NCBI RefSeq assembly: GCF_000495815.1
Contig: NZ_AWGE01000001.1
Span: forward strand, 806,001 to 870,000
Direction of reading: 5' to 3'
From: Asticcacaulis sp. AC466
GTDB lineage: Bacteria > Pseudomonadota > Alphaproteobacteria > Caulobacterales > Caulobacteraceae
DNA length: 64,000 nucleotides
Positions within the stretch are counted from its first letter, which is position 1. The number at the start of each line of letters is the position of its first letter. The notes under the pieces are model-generated. The model saw nothing but the letters and a program-made list of their open reading frames with translations, was not told where the DNA came from and made no database searches. The position numbers were made by a program, and so were the translations under genes. Shown piece by piece: positions 36,373 through 45,655 of this stretch.

Positions 36373-37569
36373 TTACAGATAGGGTTCGAGGGCAGCGGCG
36401 AAACGCGGCAGGTTGTCCGATTGCAGGCCGGCGATATTGATGCGGCCTGAGTTGAGCATGTAGATGCCATGCTGTTCGCGCAGGGCGACGACCTGATCAC
36501 GTTCCAGCGGCAGAAGCGCAAACATGCCGGTCTGGCTGGCAATAGCCGACAGGGCGGGAAGGGCAACGGCCAGGGCCGCGCGCATCGAATTCAGGCGTGC
36601 GCGCATCTCATCGAGTTCGGCGCGCCACAGGTGGGTCAGGGTGGGGGATTCCAGTATGGTGCGCACAACGGACGCCCCATGGTCGGGGGGCATGGACCAC
36701 ATGGTACGAGCAGTCAGGATCAGGTTTGCGCGGGCGCGCAGGGCGGTTTGGGCGGTCTCGGCTTTTACCCACAAGGCACCGATCCGTTCGCGGTACAGAC
36801 CGAAGTTTTTGGAGCACGAGGCGGCGACAATCGCTTCCGGTACTTTGTCCAGAACGGTTCGCATGCCCGCCGCGTCGGCCTCCATGCCGTGGCCGAGCCC
36901 CTGATAGGCGATGTCGATGAGCGGGACCAGGCCCTTGCGCGCGCACAGGTCGCCAATAAGGTTCCATTGGTCCGGCGTGAACTCCGCGCCCGTCGGATTG
37001 TGACAACAGGCGTGCAGCAGCAGCACGTCTCCGCTGCGTGCGGTTTCCAGAACGCTCATCATGGCGTCGAAGGTGACGGCCTGGGTGGCCTTGTCGAAGA
37101 AGGGATGCTCCAGCACCTGTAGGCCAGCCGCCTGCATCAACCCGCGATGATTGACCCAGGTCGGGGTGCCCAGCCAAACACGGGCTTCGGGATTGGCGCG
37201 GGCGATTAGTTCGGCGGCCAGGCGCAGGGCGCCCGTGCCGCCCGGTGTTTGCAGGCCACAAAACCGGTCATCGCGGGCGCGGCTGTCGCCGAGCACCAGC
37301 GGCGCCAGCGCGGCGACGAAGCCCGCATCGCCTTCGGCGGCGACATAGGTCTTGGTGGTCTGGTGCTGGTGCAGATGCGCCTCGGCCTGCTTGACGGCGC
37401 GCATGACCGGGGTCTGGCCGGTTTCATCGCCATAAACGCCGATGCCGAGATCTATCTTGCCTTCGCGCGGATCGCTGCGCAGGCGATGAAGGAGGGTTAG
37501 CATGGCGTCAAGCGGCTGATCGTCCAGCGTCGCGAAGAGGCCCGGTTTGGTCAGCAGATCGGTGGTCAT
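36373..37569 (-). CDS. tyrB: Aromatic amino acid aminotransferase
   Basis: A 398-residue class I PLP aminotransferase of the AspC/TyrB group (LGIGVYGDETGQTPVMRAVKQAE; HACCHNPTGAEFT; PLP-lysine in SCSKNFGLYRER; closing NSGRINIAGL). Heading the homogentisate operon, it most likely converts tyrosine to 4-hydroxyphenylpyruvate, although aspartate is a possible substrate. It ends 10 bases before hpd. The upstream 134 bp holds an AT-rich stretch with GTTTC/GAAAC and ATAGT/ACTAT inverted pairs that might be an operator. Confidence 0.9.
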   Translation of the reverse strand: MTTDLLTKPGLFATLDDQPLDAMLTLLHRLRSDPREGKIDLGIGVYGDETGQTPVMRAVKQAEAHLHQHQTTKTYVAAEGDAGFVAALAPLVLGDSRARDDRFCGLQTPGGTGALRLAAELIARANPEARVWLGTPTWVNHRGLMQAAGLQVLEHPFFDKATQAVTFDAMMSVLETARSGDVLLLHACCHNPTGAEFTPDQWNLIGDLCARKGLVPLIDIAYQGLGHGMEADAAGMRTVLDKVPEAIVAASCSKNFGLYRERIGALWVKAETAQTALRARANLILTARTMWSMPPDHGASVVRTILESPTLTHLWRAELDEMRARLNSMRAALAVALPALSAIASQTGMFALLPLERDQVVALREQHGIYMLNSGRINIAGLQSDNLPRFAAALEPYL

Positions 37570-37703
37570 GATCGTTTCCAATACAATAGTATCTAATGAA
37601 ACTATGCGTGTTAACGCTCCGTGGCAATCCTTTTTTTGGTTTTTGCCGCTATGACGGTGTCACGACGCCGTGAGAGCGTCATAGCTGCAAGGAAAAGGCA
37701 TAG

Positions 37704-38054
37704 ATGGCTGATATGTACCCGCTTTATATTTCTCTACGCGACCTGATGGTGCGTGCCGCTCCCACGATGAAGATCGGTAAGGAAGTACAAGGCGAAATGA
37801 CCCTCAATGTACCGACCAACGTGATGCAATCCCGGGACCCGGCGTGGTTCGGGACGGTCCGCCTCAGCGGTAATACGGTGTCCTACTATCTGCCGCCGCT
37901 GGCTATGCGCCAGGGGCGGGATTTGACGGTGCCTGACGCGCTCAAGAAACACGCCCAGAGCAAGACGTGCTTCGTGTTTCAAGACGTGGCGCCGGAGCGT
38001 TTCGCGGAACTGGAAGATCTGACGCAACAGGCGGCCCAGGCATTCGCCGCCTGA
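37704..38054 (+). CDS. Conserved hypothetical protein, DUF1801-like
   Basis: A 116-residue soluble protein. The pattern YPLYISLRDLMVRAAP...WFGTVRLSGNTVSYYLPPLAM...LKKHAQSKTCFVFQD...FAELEDLTQQA is reminiscent of the DUF1801/YdhG-like fold, with the short KTCFVF strand typical, but I cannot name a function. AAGGA lies upstream of the ATG. Its last codons and stop are part of a 27-bp tandem duplication. Confidence 0.75.
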   Translation: MADMYPLYISLRDLMVRAAPTMKIGKEVQGEMTLNVPTNVMQSRDPAWFGTVRLSGNTVSYYLPPLAMRQGRDLTVPDALKKHAQSKTCFVFQDVAPERFAELEDLTQQAAQAFAA

Positions 38055-38103
38055 GACTAAAAATGGCCATTCGCCGCCTGAGACTAAAAATGGCCATTCG
38101 CCG
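38041..38103 (+). repeat. 27-bp tandem duplication spanning a stop codon
   Basis: Two perfect adjacent copies of a 27-base unit (38041-38067, 38068-38094) beginning CATTCGCCGCCTGAGACTAA, then a 9-base partial third copy. The unit contains the final codons and TGA of the DUF1801-like gene, so the second copy is downstream of the functional stop. Perfect identity suggests recent slippage. Confidence 0.9.
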
Positions 38104-38212
38104 GTCTCGCAATGGCTTGTCTGCCTAAACCGCAATCCCGCTTGTCGTCGTCCCGGATTTGACGCATGGTTGGCCAACGGCTGACGACAAGCCGACCGAT
38201 TGGGAGATAGGC

Positions 38213-39127
38213 ATGAAGCGGATTTTAACAGGCGTGGCGGCGGTTCTTGCCCTGGTGGCGTTCGGCGCGAAAGCAGAGCCGTTCAAGGTGGCGATCACGG
38301 TCGACGACTTGCCGGCGCATGGCAGCCCGGTCCCTGGCCATAGCCGCGAAGAGGTTGCGCGCGACTACCTGGCCGCGCTTAAGGCGCACAAGGTGCCGGG
38401 TGTCTATGGCTTTATCAATGCCGTTGCGCTGGAACGCGAACCGGGCACCAAGGCGGTTCTGAAGCTGTGGCGCGACGCCGGCTATCCGCTTGGCAATCAT
38501 ACGTACACCCACATGAATATCAATACGGGCGGGTTGACAGCGTTCGAAGGCGACATTGAGAAAAATGAGCCGGTTTTGAAGGAATTGATGGCTGGTCAGG
38601 ATTGGCGCGTACTGCGCTTCCCGTTCCTAAATGCCGGCACCGATCCCGCTTTGCATAAGGGCATAATGGACTATCTGGCCACCAAGGGATATCGCATAGC
38701 CGACGTGACCATCAGCTTCAATGATTGGGCCTATACCGAAACCTATAACCGGTGTCTGACCAAAGGGGATGCGGCGACGATTGACGCCATGAAGGTGCAG
38801 TATATGCAGGGCGTCAAGGCATCGATTGCCCGATCCACCTATGGATCGCAAAAGCTTTACGGACGCCAGATTTCTCATGTCCTGCTGATCCACGAAGGGG
38901 CGTTCACGGCCCTGATGCTGCCGCAGGTCCTGAGCGAATTCGAAGCCGAAGGCGCGACCTTCGTTTCGCTCGACGAGGCCCAGGGCGATCCCGTCTATAG
39001 CGCGGTCAGCGCCCATCGCGGCGAAGGCCTGCTGATTGAGCGTCAGGCCAGGGAAAAAGGTGCGGATATATGGGCCGGTGCGCCGGCGGATGTCGATATC
39101 GCCAATCTCGATACGCTCTGCCGGTGA
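38213..39127 (+). CDS. Secreted CE4 polysaccharide deacetylase-like protein
   Basis: A 304-residue NodB-homology protein with a Sec signal peptide (MKRILTGVAAVLALVAFGAKA). The metal-dependent deacetylase triad is visible: Asp31/Asp32 in TVDDLP and His96/His100 in NHTYTH. WRVLRFPFL corresponds to the conserved RxPF segment. Such enzymes remove N- or O-acetyl groups from peptidoglycan or other glycans. GGGAGATAGGC precedes the ATG; upstream in-frame codons lack a signal sequence. Confidence 0.87.
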   Translation: MKRILTGVAAVLALVAFGAKAEPFKVAITVDDLPAHGSPVPGHSREEVARDYLAALKAHKVPGVYGFINAVALEREPGTKAVLKLWRDAGYPLGNHTYTHMNINTGGLTAFEGDIEKNEPVLKELMAGQDWRVLRFPFLNAGTDPALHKGIMDYLATKGYRIADVTISFNDWAYTETYNRCLTKGDAATIDAMKVQYMQGVKASIARSTYGSQKLYGRQISHVLLIHEGAFTALMLPQVLSEFEAEGATFVSLDEAQGDPVYSAVSAHRGEGLLIERQAREKGADIWAGAPADVDIANLDTLCR

Positions 39128-39131
39128 GCCC

Positions 39132-40310
39132 TTAGGCGATCAGGCCGCTCATAGGCCGCACGCCTGCTGAGTCCGGGAAGACGTCGCGCGACAGGGCGCT
39201 TTCCGGCACGGCGTAGAGGTCGGCCATGATCCCTTTCATGACGCCGCGCAGGTCGGTGGTTGGTTTCAAGTCGCGTGCTTCATACAGCTGCCCCGTTTTG
39301 AGTCCGGGCCAGTCGGCAATGACGCGCCCACCCTTCACCGCACCGCCGGCCATGAAGGCCGCCGCCGCTGTGCCGTGATCCGTACCGCCGGTGCCGTTAA
39401 CCGCAGCGGTTCGGCCAAATTCGGTGATGACCAGAATGGCCGTGTCGCGCCATGCCGGTCCCAATCCGGTTTCGAAGGCGGCCAAAGCGCCATCAAGTCC
39501 ACCCAGCAAGTTCGCGAGCCGCTGTTTTTCCTGAGCGTGGGTGTCCCACCCTTCGAAGGCAAGGGCGGCAATGCGCGGGCCGTCGGGTTGGGCCAACAGC
39601 TTTGCCGCCCCTTCGGCCATGGCGATCATCGTTTTCGGATCGCCCGGACCGCCGCCCGCCTTTACCATGCCTTTTTCCGCCCCGACGATCTTGCCGGTGG
39701 CGATGGCTTCGGTAAGGGTGCTGGCAAGCAAAGGATCGGTGGCCTGATAGAGGCTGAGCAGACGCGGCGGCAGGTCGGCATCGACGGGTTTCAGCGTCGC
39801 GGGCGCCCAGCCCAGGACCGGTGCCTGACCGCGCATGACCAGCGGCGTGACACCCCCGACGCCCAGACCGCGTAAGCTGGCCGTCTGTGCCCCCGGCAAT
39901 GTGCGCAGAAAGCGGTTCATCCAGCCTGAGTCCGTGTGGCCGGGCGCCGTCATACCCGATTCCAGCACGTCCTGGCCGTCGAAGTGGGACCGTTCGCGAT
40001 AGGGCGATGCGGCGGCATGGATCACAAGAGCCTGTCCTGCCTTATATTGTCGGGCGAAGGCATTCATCGACGGGTGCAGGCTGAAGGTCGAGTCGAGCGG
40101 TATCGCCCCTTCTACCGGCAGATCGCCGCGAAGCGCCGCGTAATCCGGATCGCCCGCCGGCGGTACGGCGGTCAGGCCATCGAGCGCCCCGCGAAGAATG
40201 ATGGTGACAAAGCGCGGATCGCGCCCGCCCGCCGCCGAACTCAAGCGCGGGATGAAGGCGGAAAAAGCGGCGGTGGCGCCGAGGGTGAGCAGTTGGCGGC
40301 GGTTGGTCAT
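39132..40310 (-). CDS. DUF1501 family protein, Tat-type signal
   Basis: A 392-residue protein of the DUF1501 family, related in fold to alkaline phosphatase/sulfatases. The N-terminus NRRQLLTLGATAAFSAFIPRLSSAAGG looks like a Tat signal (twin Arg). RFVTIILRGALDGLTAVPP and VITEFGRTAAVNGTGGTDHGTAAAAFMAGG are family segments. It starts next to the DUF1800 stop; the two families co-occur widely and are exported, function unknown. Confidence 0.88.
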   Translation of the reverse strand: MTNRRQLLTLGATAAFSAFIPRLSSAAGGRDPRFVTIILRGALDGLTAVPPAGDPDYAALRGDLPVEGAIPLDSTFSLHPSMNAFARQYKAGQALVIHAAASPYRERSHFDGQDVLESGMTAPGHTDSGWMNRFLRTLPGAQTASLRGLGVGGVTPLVMRGQAPVLGWAPATLKPVDADLPPRLLSLYQATDPLLASTLTEAIATGKIVGAEKGMVKAGGGPGDPKTMIAMAEGAAKLLAQPDGPRIAALAFEGWDTHAQEKQRLANLLGGLDGALAAFETGLGPAWRDTAILVITEFGRTAAVNGTGGTDHGTAAAAFMAGGAVKGGRVIADWPGLKTGQLYEARDLKPTTDLRGVMKGIMADLYAVPESALSRDVFPDSAGVRPMSGLIA

Positions 40311-40311
40311 G

Positions 40312-41775
40312 TCAGCGCCTCATGAATTCGGGGGAAAGCAGGGCCAGACTCAGGCCCTGCGCCTGGGTTTCGGCCCGGGCAATAGCCTGGGCTGTGTGAT
40401 CGCTGAGCAGGGGGCCGAGATGGCTAGTGGCGAAGGTGCGTGGATCGACGGTTTTATCGGCCGCGCCGGCCAATGCGTTGGCAAAATCCATACGTGTGCT
40501 CAGGCCTTCGGGCGATGCCCAGGCGGCGACGGTGTCGGGAAAACCGTTCGGTCCGGCCGGTTGCCACCACGGTTGACCCATGGCGTTGAGCGCTTGCGTA
40601 ATGGCTTGAGGGCGCAGGGTTGCACCGGTGGCGCGTAGGGCGGCGGCGATATATTCCAGCGGCGACCGCATCTTGGTCAGGCGCGGCGTCCAGGCCTCGG
40701 GCGCTTCGATCAGGGTGGTTGACACAGCCGCCAGGTCGCCGTCGCTATCGAGAAAAGTGCGGCTGAGCCGGTCGACGAGGGCCGGCGGTGGATCGTCGGC
40801 GACGAAGTGGCGGGCCAGTTTCGTTGCGATATGGTGAGCGGTGGCCGGATGACGGGCCAGATCGGCCAGCACAGCCTGGCCCTGGGCCAGGCCAGCTTGC
40901 GCGTAGCGCTTGCCCATGATGGTTTGTACGCCAGGTTCATGGGCGCGGGCATTGAATAGGAAGGTGCCCGGTGCCTCTTGTTTTTCGGTACGGCTCACCG
41001 ACCAGCCGGTGATTACCTTGGCGAAGCTGGTGACATCGGCCTGAGTGTAGCCGGACCCGACGCCTAGGGTATGCAACTCCATGATCTCACGTGCCAGATT
41101 TTCATTCAGGCCGCGCTTGCCGTTATTGCGCGCAGGCGAATCCGGACCGACCGACTGGGTGTTGTCGAGATACAGCAACATGCAGGGATGGGTTTCGACG
41201 GCCAGAAGCAGGTCGTGGAAGCGGCCGAAAACATGCGGCCGGATGGCTTCGCGTTCGTATGCGCCGGAAATGGCGGCGACCGGCTGGCTTTTCTTGGTCG
41301 AAATGGCGAAATGGTTGGTCCAGAACATGACCATTCGTTCGTTGAAACCGATGTCTGGTGTTATCAGGGTGTCATTGAAACGCGCGCGAAGTTCGGCCAG
41401 TTCGGCATCGCGGATTGGATTGGGTCCGGTCATCGTCTTGGCATCAGGCATCATCTTGGCGCCGCGCTTTTGCACCATCGACTGTTCTGGCATCTGTTCT
41501 GGGGCCATGCCGCCTTTTGGCATGGCGGCGGATGTGTCGTTGGCGCGCTCGGCCTTACGCGCCGCGGCCTTTTCCTTCTGGTAGTCGTAGGTCTCAGCCA
41601 GCAGGGTTGGCGTATCGCGCAGATCGCCTGCCCTGGGCTGGGGCGCGCCCGCCCTTATTTCCGCTTTCAGCCGCTCTCGGACATTACCAGTCAGGGCGGA
41701 GATGCCGTTTTCACCACTCCCCAAGCCGAAGCGGGACAGGGCCAGCGCGGTTTCATAGTCAGGGTCTAACGCCAT
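40312..41775 (-). CDS. DUF1800 family protein
   Basis: A 487-residue protein of the DUF1800 family. Diagnostic stretches are RFGLGSG near the start, ERMVMFWTNHFAIS, LLLAVETHPCMLLYLDNTQSVGP, LNENLAREIMELHTLGVG and YTQADVTSFAKVITGWSV. It is transcribed just ahead of its usual DUF1501 partner. Reported contexts elsewhere are cell-surface or calcium/biomineral related; nothing here identifies the role. Confidence 0.88.
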   Translation of the reverse strand: MALDPDYETALALSRFGLGSGENGISALTGNVRERLKAEIRAGAPQPRAGDLRDTPTLLAETYDYQKEKAAARKAERANDTSAAMPKGGMAPEQMPEQSMVQKRGAKMMPDAKTMTGPNPIRDAELAELRARFNDTLITPDIGFNERMVMFWTNHFAISTKKSQPVAAISGAYEREAIRPHVFGRFHDLLLAVETHPCMLLYLDNTQSVGPDSPARNNGKRGLNENLAREIMELHTLGVGSGYTQADVTSFAKVITGWSVSRTEKQEAPGTFLFNARAHEPGVQTIMGKRYAQAGLAQGQAVLADLARHPATAHHIATKLARHFVADDPPPALVDRLSRTFLDSDGDLAAVSTTLIEAPEAWTPRLTKMRSPLEYIAAALRATGATLRPQAITQALNAMGQPWWQPAGPNGFPDTVAAWASPEGLSTRMDFANALAGAADKTVDPRTFATSHLGPLLSDHTAQAIARAETQAQGLSLALLSPEFMRR

Positions 41776-41846
41776 GGTCTGAGCCTCACCGTTATCGGTT
41801 ACAGACCTTATACGCGCCGATTACGGCGAAACTGTCGCGGCGATTT

Positions 41847-42710
41847 CTAGAAGGCTTCGGAATGGATGTCGCCGTCGCCTGAGAACCAGGCGCGTTTCAT
41901 CCCCTGGGACCGGAAAGGAGTGATCACTTGGCCTTGAGCATTGAGGGCGATCAGTCCGCCTTCGCCGCCCATGTCCACGATCTGCTGCAAGGTAGCGTCG
42001 GCCGCCTCGGCCAGACCCTGACCGCCCCTGTGCCGGAAGGCCAGTTGCGCCGATGCGTTGACGCGAATGAAATATTCGCCCTGACCGGTACAGGAAATGG
42101 CGGTCTGGCCGTCGGCCCATGTGCCCGCCCCGATCAGTGGCGTATCGCCGACGCGTCCGGCCAGCTTGCCGAAAACGCCGGCGGTCGATGTCGCGGCGGC
42201 CAGTTGACCATGGCGGTCCAGACAGACGGCGCCGACCGTGCCGTGGGCCAGCGTGCCGGGAGGATGGTTGGATTCGAACCGTCCGGCGCGGGTGAAATAT
42301 TCGGCTTCGTCGGCAATGGGGTCGAAGCCCTGTTCGTGAGCAAACAAGGCCGCACCTTCGCCGGCCAGCATGACGTGCGGTGTGTGTTCCATGACCGCGC
42401 GGGCCACCAGCACCGGATTGGCAAAGCCCTGCAGGGCGGTAACCGCGCCGCAGGTCTGATCGGCGCCATTCATCAGGCTGGCGTCCAGTTCATAATTGCC
42501 GGCCATATTGGGCGACGCCCCCTTGCCCGCGACATAGAGGCCGGAGTCTTCGAGTTGCCGCACGGCTTCGGTAACGACGTCGAAGGCGCGGGCGCCGGTT
42601 TCGAGCGAGGCGCGGGCAAATTCAGCGATATCGCGCATATTGGCGATTTCGACGCTGTAGTCGCGTCCCTGTTTGGCGCCGGCGCCGCCGTGCAAGGCAA
42701 AGGCGATCAT
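41847..42710 (-). CDS. iaaA: Isoaspartyl peptidase / L-asparaginase (Ntn-hydrolase)
   Basis: A 287-residue plant-type asparaginase precursor. It is autocleaved before the nucleophile Thr158 in AHGTVGAVCLD; the alpha subunit has FALHGGAGA and the beta subunit GRVGDTPLIGAGTWADG and the GGEGGLIAL segment. It hydrolyses isoaspartyl dipeptides and asparagine. GGGAG precedes the ATG. Confidence 0.93.
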   Translation of the reverse strand: MIAFALHGGAGAKQGRDYSVEIANMRDIAEFARASLETGARAFDVVTEAVRQLEDSGLYVAGKGASPNMAGNYELDASLMNGADQTCGAVTALQGFANPVLVARAVMEHTPHVMLAGEGAALFAHEQGFDPIADEAEYFTRAGRFESNHPPGTLAHGTVGAVCLDRHGQLAAATSTAGVFGKLAGRVGDTPLIGAGTWADGQTAISCTGQGEYFIRVNASAQLAFRHRGGQGLAEAADATLQQIVDMGGEGGLIALNAQGQVITPFRSQGMKRAWFSGDGDIHSEAF

Positions 42711-42779
42711 GTGAGTCTCCCGATGGTTTCGGATGCACCTATGATCGCCCGCGCCGCCAAGGGCAAGTCCAAAAGCGGA

Positions 42780-44345
42780 TCAGTCGGCCGCGTGTGTAAC
42801 GGGCCCCTGCACCAAGGTCTTGCGGCACAGCCAGACCGTAGGCACAAGCATCAGGATGACGATGGCGGAGATGCGGAAAAGATCGACCGTCGCCAGCAGG
42901 AAGGCCTGGCTGGAGACCTGGCGCATGATGACGCCCGCACTTTGGCTCGCCGTCAACCCGAACTGGGTCGCCTGGTTGAGGGCGCCGGTCATGGCGTCAC
43001 TCATCCCGCCGGGCCCGCCCATGATCTCGGCCAGGCGCGTCTGGTGCTGGCTTTCGCTGCGTTCCCACATGGTCGTGACCAGTGAGGCGGCAAACGATCC
43101 GGCGACGATCCGTGCGAAGTTCGACAGGCCGGAGGCGGCGGGCACGCGTTCGGGCGGCACGCCGTTGAGGCCGATACTGATGAAGGCGATGAAGAACATA
43201 CTCATCGCCGCCCCCATGACCAGCATGGGCAGCATCAGTACGAAGAAGCTGGCGTCCGTGGTGAACAGGGACCGCATATAGAACGAGGCGGCGAACAGCA
43301 GCAACGAGACCGTACCGAGAATGCGGGCATCATACCTGTTCAGCATCCGTGCGGCGAACGGCGTGAGAATGACGGCGACGACGCCCGATGGCGCGGCCAC
43401 CAGCCCCGCCCAGGTGGCGATGTAGCCCATATTGGTTTGCAGCCACAGGGGCATGAGCAGGTTGGCGCCGAAGAAGATTGCGTAGGCTACGCATAGGACC
43501 AGGGTCCCGAAGGCAAAGTTGCGCGTCTTGAAGAAGGACAGGTCAACCATAGGATTCTTGTCGTTCAGTTCCCAGATGACCCAGGCGATGAAGCCAATGA
43601 CGGCGACAAGGGTTTCGACGACAATGGCCGGGGAATTGAACCAGTCGGCTTCCTTACCGGTATCGAGCATGACCTGAAGCGCACCGACCCAGACGACCAG
43701 CAGGGCAAAACCTGTGCGATCGATTGGCCGCTGGAAGGTCGGGGTTTCACGATCGGACATGCCGCGCCAGCAGAAGAAGGCGCAGAAGGCGCCGACCGGG
43801 ATATTTATGAAGAAAATCCAAGGCCAGGTGAAATTGTCGGAAATATAGCCGCCGAGTATGGGGCCGCAGATCGGCGCCACCAGGGTGGTCATCGACCAGA
43901 TCGCCAGGGCCGTTCCGCGCTTATTGGGCGGGAAGATCATCATGAGCAGGGCCTGGGAGCCCGGAATCATCGGGCCGGACACCGCGCCCTGAAGGATACG
44001 GAAAAAGATCAGCGAGTCGATATTCCACGCCACACCGCACAGGAAGGAGGCGATGGTGAACAGCAGCACCGAGGCGGTGAAGGTCTTGACGACGCCGTAA
44101 CGCCCCATCAGCCAGCCGGTGAGGGGTACGGAAATGCCGTTGGAAACGGCAAAGGAGGTGATGACCCACGTGCCCTGAGATGTCGAGACGCCCAGGTCGC
44201 CGGCAATGGTGGGCACGGAGACATTGGCGATGGTGCCGTCGAGCACCTGCATGAAGGTGCCGAGCGCCAGGGCAAGGGCCGTAACGGCCAGGATCCCGCC
44301 GGTGAGGGGCGCGGGACCGGCCGGGGCCGGAGCGGAGGAGGACAT
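42780..44345 (-). CDS. emrB: DHA2-family MFS efflux transporter, EmrB-like
   Basis: A 521-residue inner-membrane drug:H+ antiporter with 14 predicted TM segments. MQVLDGTIANVSVPTIAGDLGVSTSQGTWVITSF is the typical TM1-TM2 region, and LTGWLMGRYG the loop 2-3 motif. With the HlyD-type adaptor and outer-membrane factor upstream it makes a complete tripartite pump. The gap of 92 bp to emrA has a short direct repeat (CCAGTGACG twice). Confidence 0.93.
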   Translation of the reverse strand: MSSSAPAPAGPAPLTGGILAVTALALALGTFMQVLDGTIANVSVPTIAGDLGVSTSQGTWVITSFAVSNGISVPLTGWLMGRYGVVKTFTASVLLFTIASFLCGVAWNIDSLIFFRILQGAVSGPMIPGSQALLMMIFPPNKRGTALAIWSMTTLVAPICGPILGGYISDNFTWPWIFFINIPVGAFCAFFCWRGMSDRETPTFQRPIDRTGFALLVVWVGALQVMLDTGKEADWFNSPAIVVETLVAVIGFIAWVIWELNDKNPMVDLSFFKTRNFAFGTLVLCVAYAIFFGANLLMPLWLQTNMGYIATWAGLVAAPSGVVAVILTPFAARMLNRYDARILGTVSLLLFAASFYMRSLFTTDASFFVLMLPMLVMGAAMSMFFIAFISIGLNGVPPERVPAASGLSNFARIVAGSFAASLVTTMWERSESQHQTRLAEIMGGPGGMSDAMTGALNQATQFGLTASQSAGVIMRQVSSQAFLLATVDLFRISAIVILMLVPTVWLCRKTLVQGPVTHAAD

Positions 44346-44437
44346 GGAGCGCCTCTCTGGATAAACAAATCAGATAAAAAGGGCCCCGCGCCTTAGGGGG
44401 AGAAGCAGCGCGGGACCAGTGACGGGGGCCAGTGACG

Positions 44438-45634
44438 CTAGTTGCGGGTATCGATCTTGGCGTCCATCGACAGACCGACGCGCAAGGGGTGGGCGGCCAC
44501 TTCCTTGGGGTCCAGATCGATACGGACAGGCAGGCGTTGAACCACCTTGATCCAGTTACCGGAGGCGTTCTGGGCGGGGATCAGGGAGAAGGCTGATCCG
44601 GTCCCGCCGGAAATGCCGCGAACGGTGCCATGATAGGTGACGCTCTTGCCGTAGAGGTCCGAATGGAGTTCGACCTTCTGGCCCGGAACGACCTTGCGCA
44701 GCTGGCCTTCCTTGAAATTGGCGTCGACATAGGCGCGCGCGGTCGGGACCACGGTCATAAGGGGCGTTCCAACGCCGACCTGCTGGCCGACCTGAACGGC
44801 CTTCTTGGACACGATGCCATCGGTGGGCGCGCGTATGACGGTGCGTTCCAGGGCCAGCTTGGCGGCGTCCAGCTTGGCCTGGGCGGCCAGAACTTCGGGG
44901 TTCTGGGCTGGCGAAACGCCGGAAAACTGTGTCGCGTTGGTGGCGCGCTGCCCGCCGGCGGCTTCCACGCCAGCCAGGGCCTGGGCACGGGCGGCCTGAG
45001 CCGTATTGAGCGCGGCCTGGGCCTGGGTATAGGCGTTCTGCGCCGTTGTGAGTTCTTCCTGCGACACCGCGCCGGACTGGGCCAGGTTCTGGCGGCGGGT
45101 CAGTTCGGTCTTGGCGTTGCTGAGATTGGCTTCGGCTGCTGCGATCTGGGCATTGGCGCTGGCCACATCGGCCTGGCGGGCGCTGAGCTGGCCAGCCAGG
45201 GCGGCATCGCTGGCGTAATAGCCCTGAACGTGGCGTTGAGCCAGGGCCAGGGCGGCCTCTGCCTGGGCGACAGCGATCTTGGCGTCGGCATCGTCAATGG
45301 TCAAAAGAACATCGCCGGACTTGACGGCTTGCGTTTCCGAAACGGCGATTGAGGCGACCGGTCCGGCGACCAGGGCGTTCACCTGCGCTGTATCGGTGCC
45401 AACATAGGCGTTGTCGGTCGAGACATAGTGCGAGGCAACCAGCATGTACCAGGCGCCATAGGCCACGGCGCCAACGGCAACGGCGACGCCAAGATAGGTC
45501 AGCAGTCGTTTGCGCTTGGCGTTACCTGCGGCATTGGCGACCGGCGGTTTGGAAGGGGCGGCGGCCTTAGGGCGCGCGCCGTAGGCTTCGGCGGCTTCTT
45601 CTAACTTTTCAGCGGGAGAGGCGGTGTCGGGCAT
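44438..45634 (-). CDS. emrA: HlyD-family periplasmic adaptor, EmrA-like
   Basis: A 398-residue membrane-fusion protein with one N-terminal TM segment (about 42-65), a first biotinyl-lipoyl half (AGPVASIAVSETQAVKSGDVLLTIDD), an Ala/Gln-rich alpha-hairpin coiled coil (about 115-235), the second lipoyl half (VIRAPTDGIVSKKAVQVGQQV) and a beta-barrel. It bridges the MFS pump to the outer-membrane channel. It follows the channel gene by 21 bases. Confidence 0.93.
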   Translation of the reverse strand: MPDTASPAEKLEEAAEAYGARPKAAAPSKPPVANAAGNAKRKRLLTYLGVAVAVGAVAYGAWYMLVASHYVSTDNAYVGTDTAQVNALVAGPVASIAVSETQAVKSGDVLLTIDDADAKIAVAQAEAALALAQRHVQGYYASDAALAGQLSARQADVASANAQIAAAEANLSNAKTELTRRQNLAQSGAVSQEELTTAQNAYTQAQAALNTAQAARAQALAGVEAAGGQRATNATQFSGVSPAQNPEVLAAQAKLDAAKLALERTVIRAPTDGIVSKKAVQVGQQVGVGTPLMTVVPTARAYVDANFKEGQLRKVVPGQKVELHSDLYGKSVTYHGTVRGISGGTGSAFSLIPAQNASGNWIKVVQRLPVRIDLDPKEVAAHPLRVGLSMDAKIDTRN

Positions 45635-45655
45635 GATGAAATCTCTCTGATTTCT

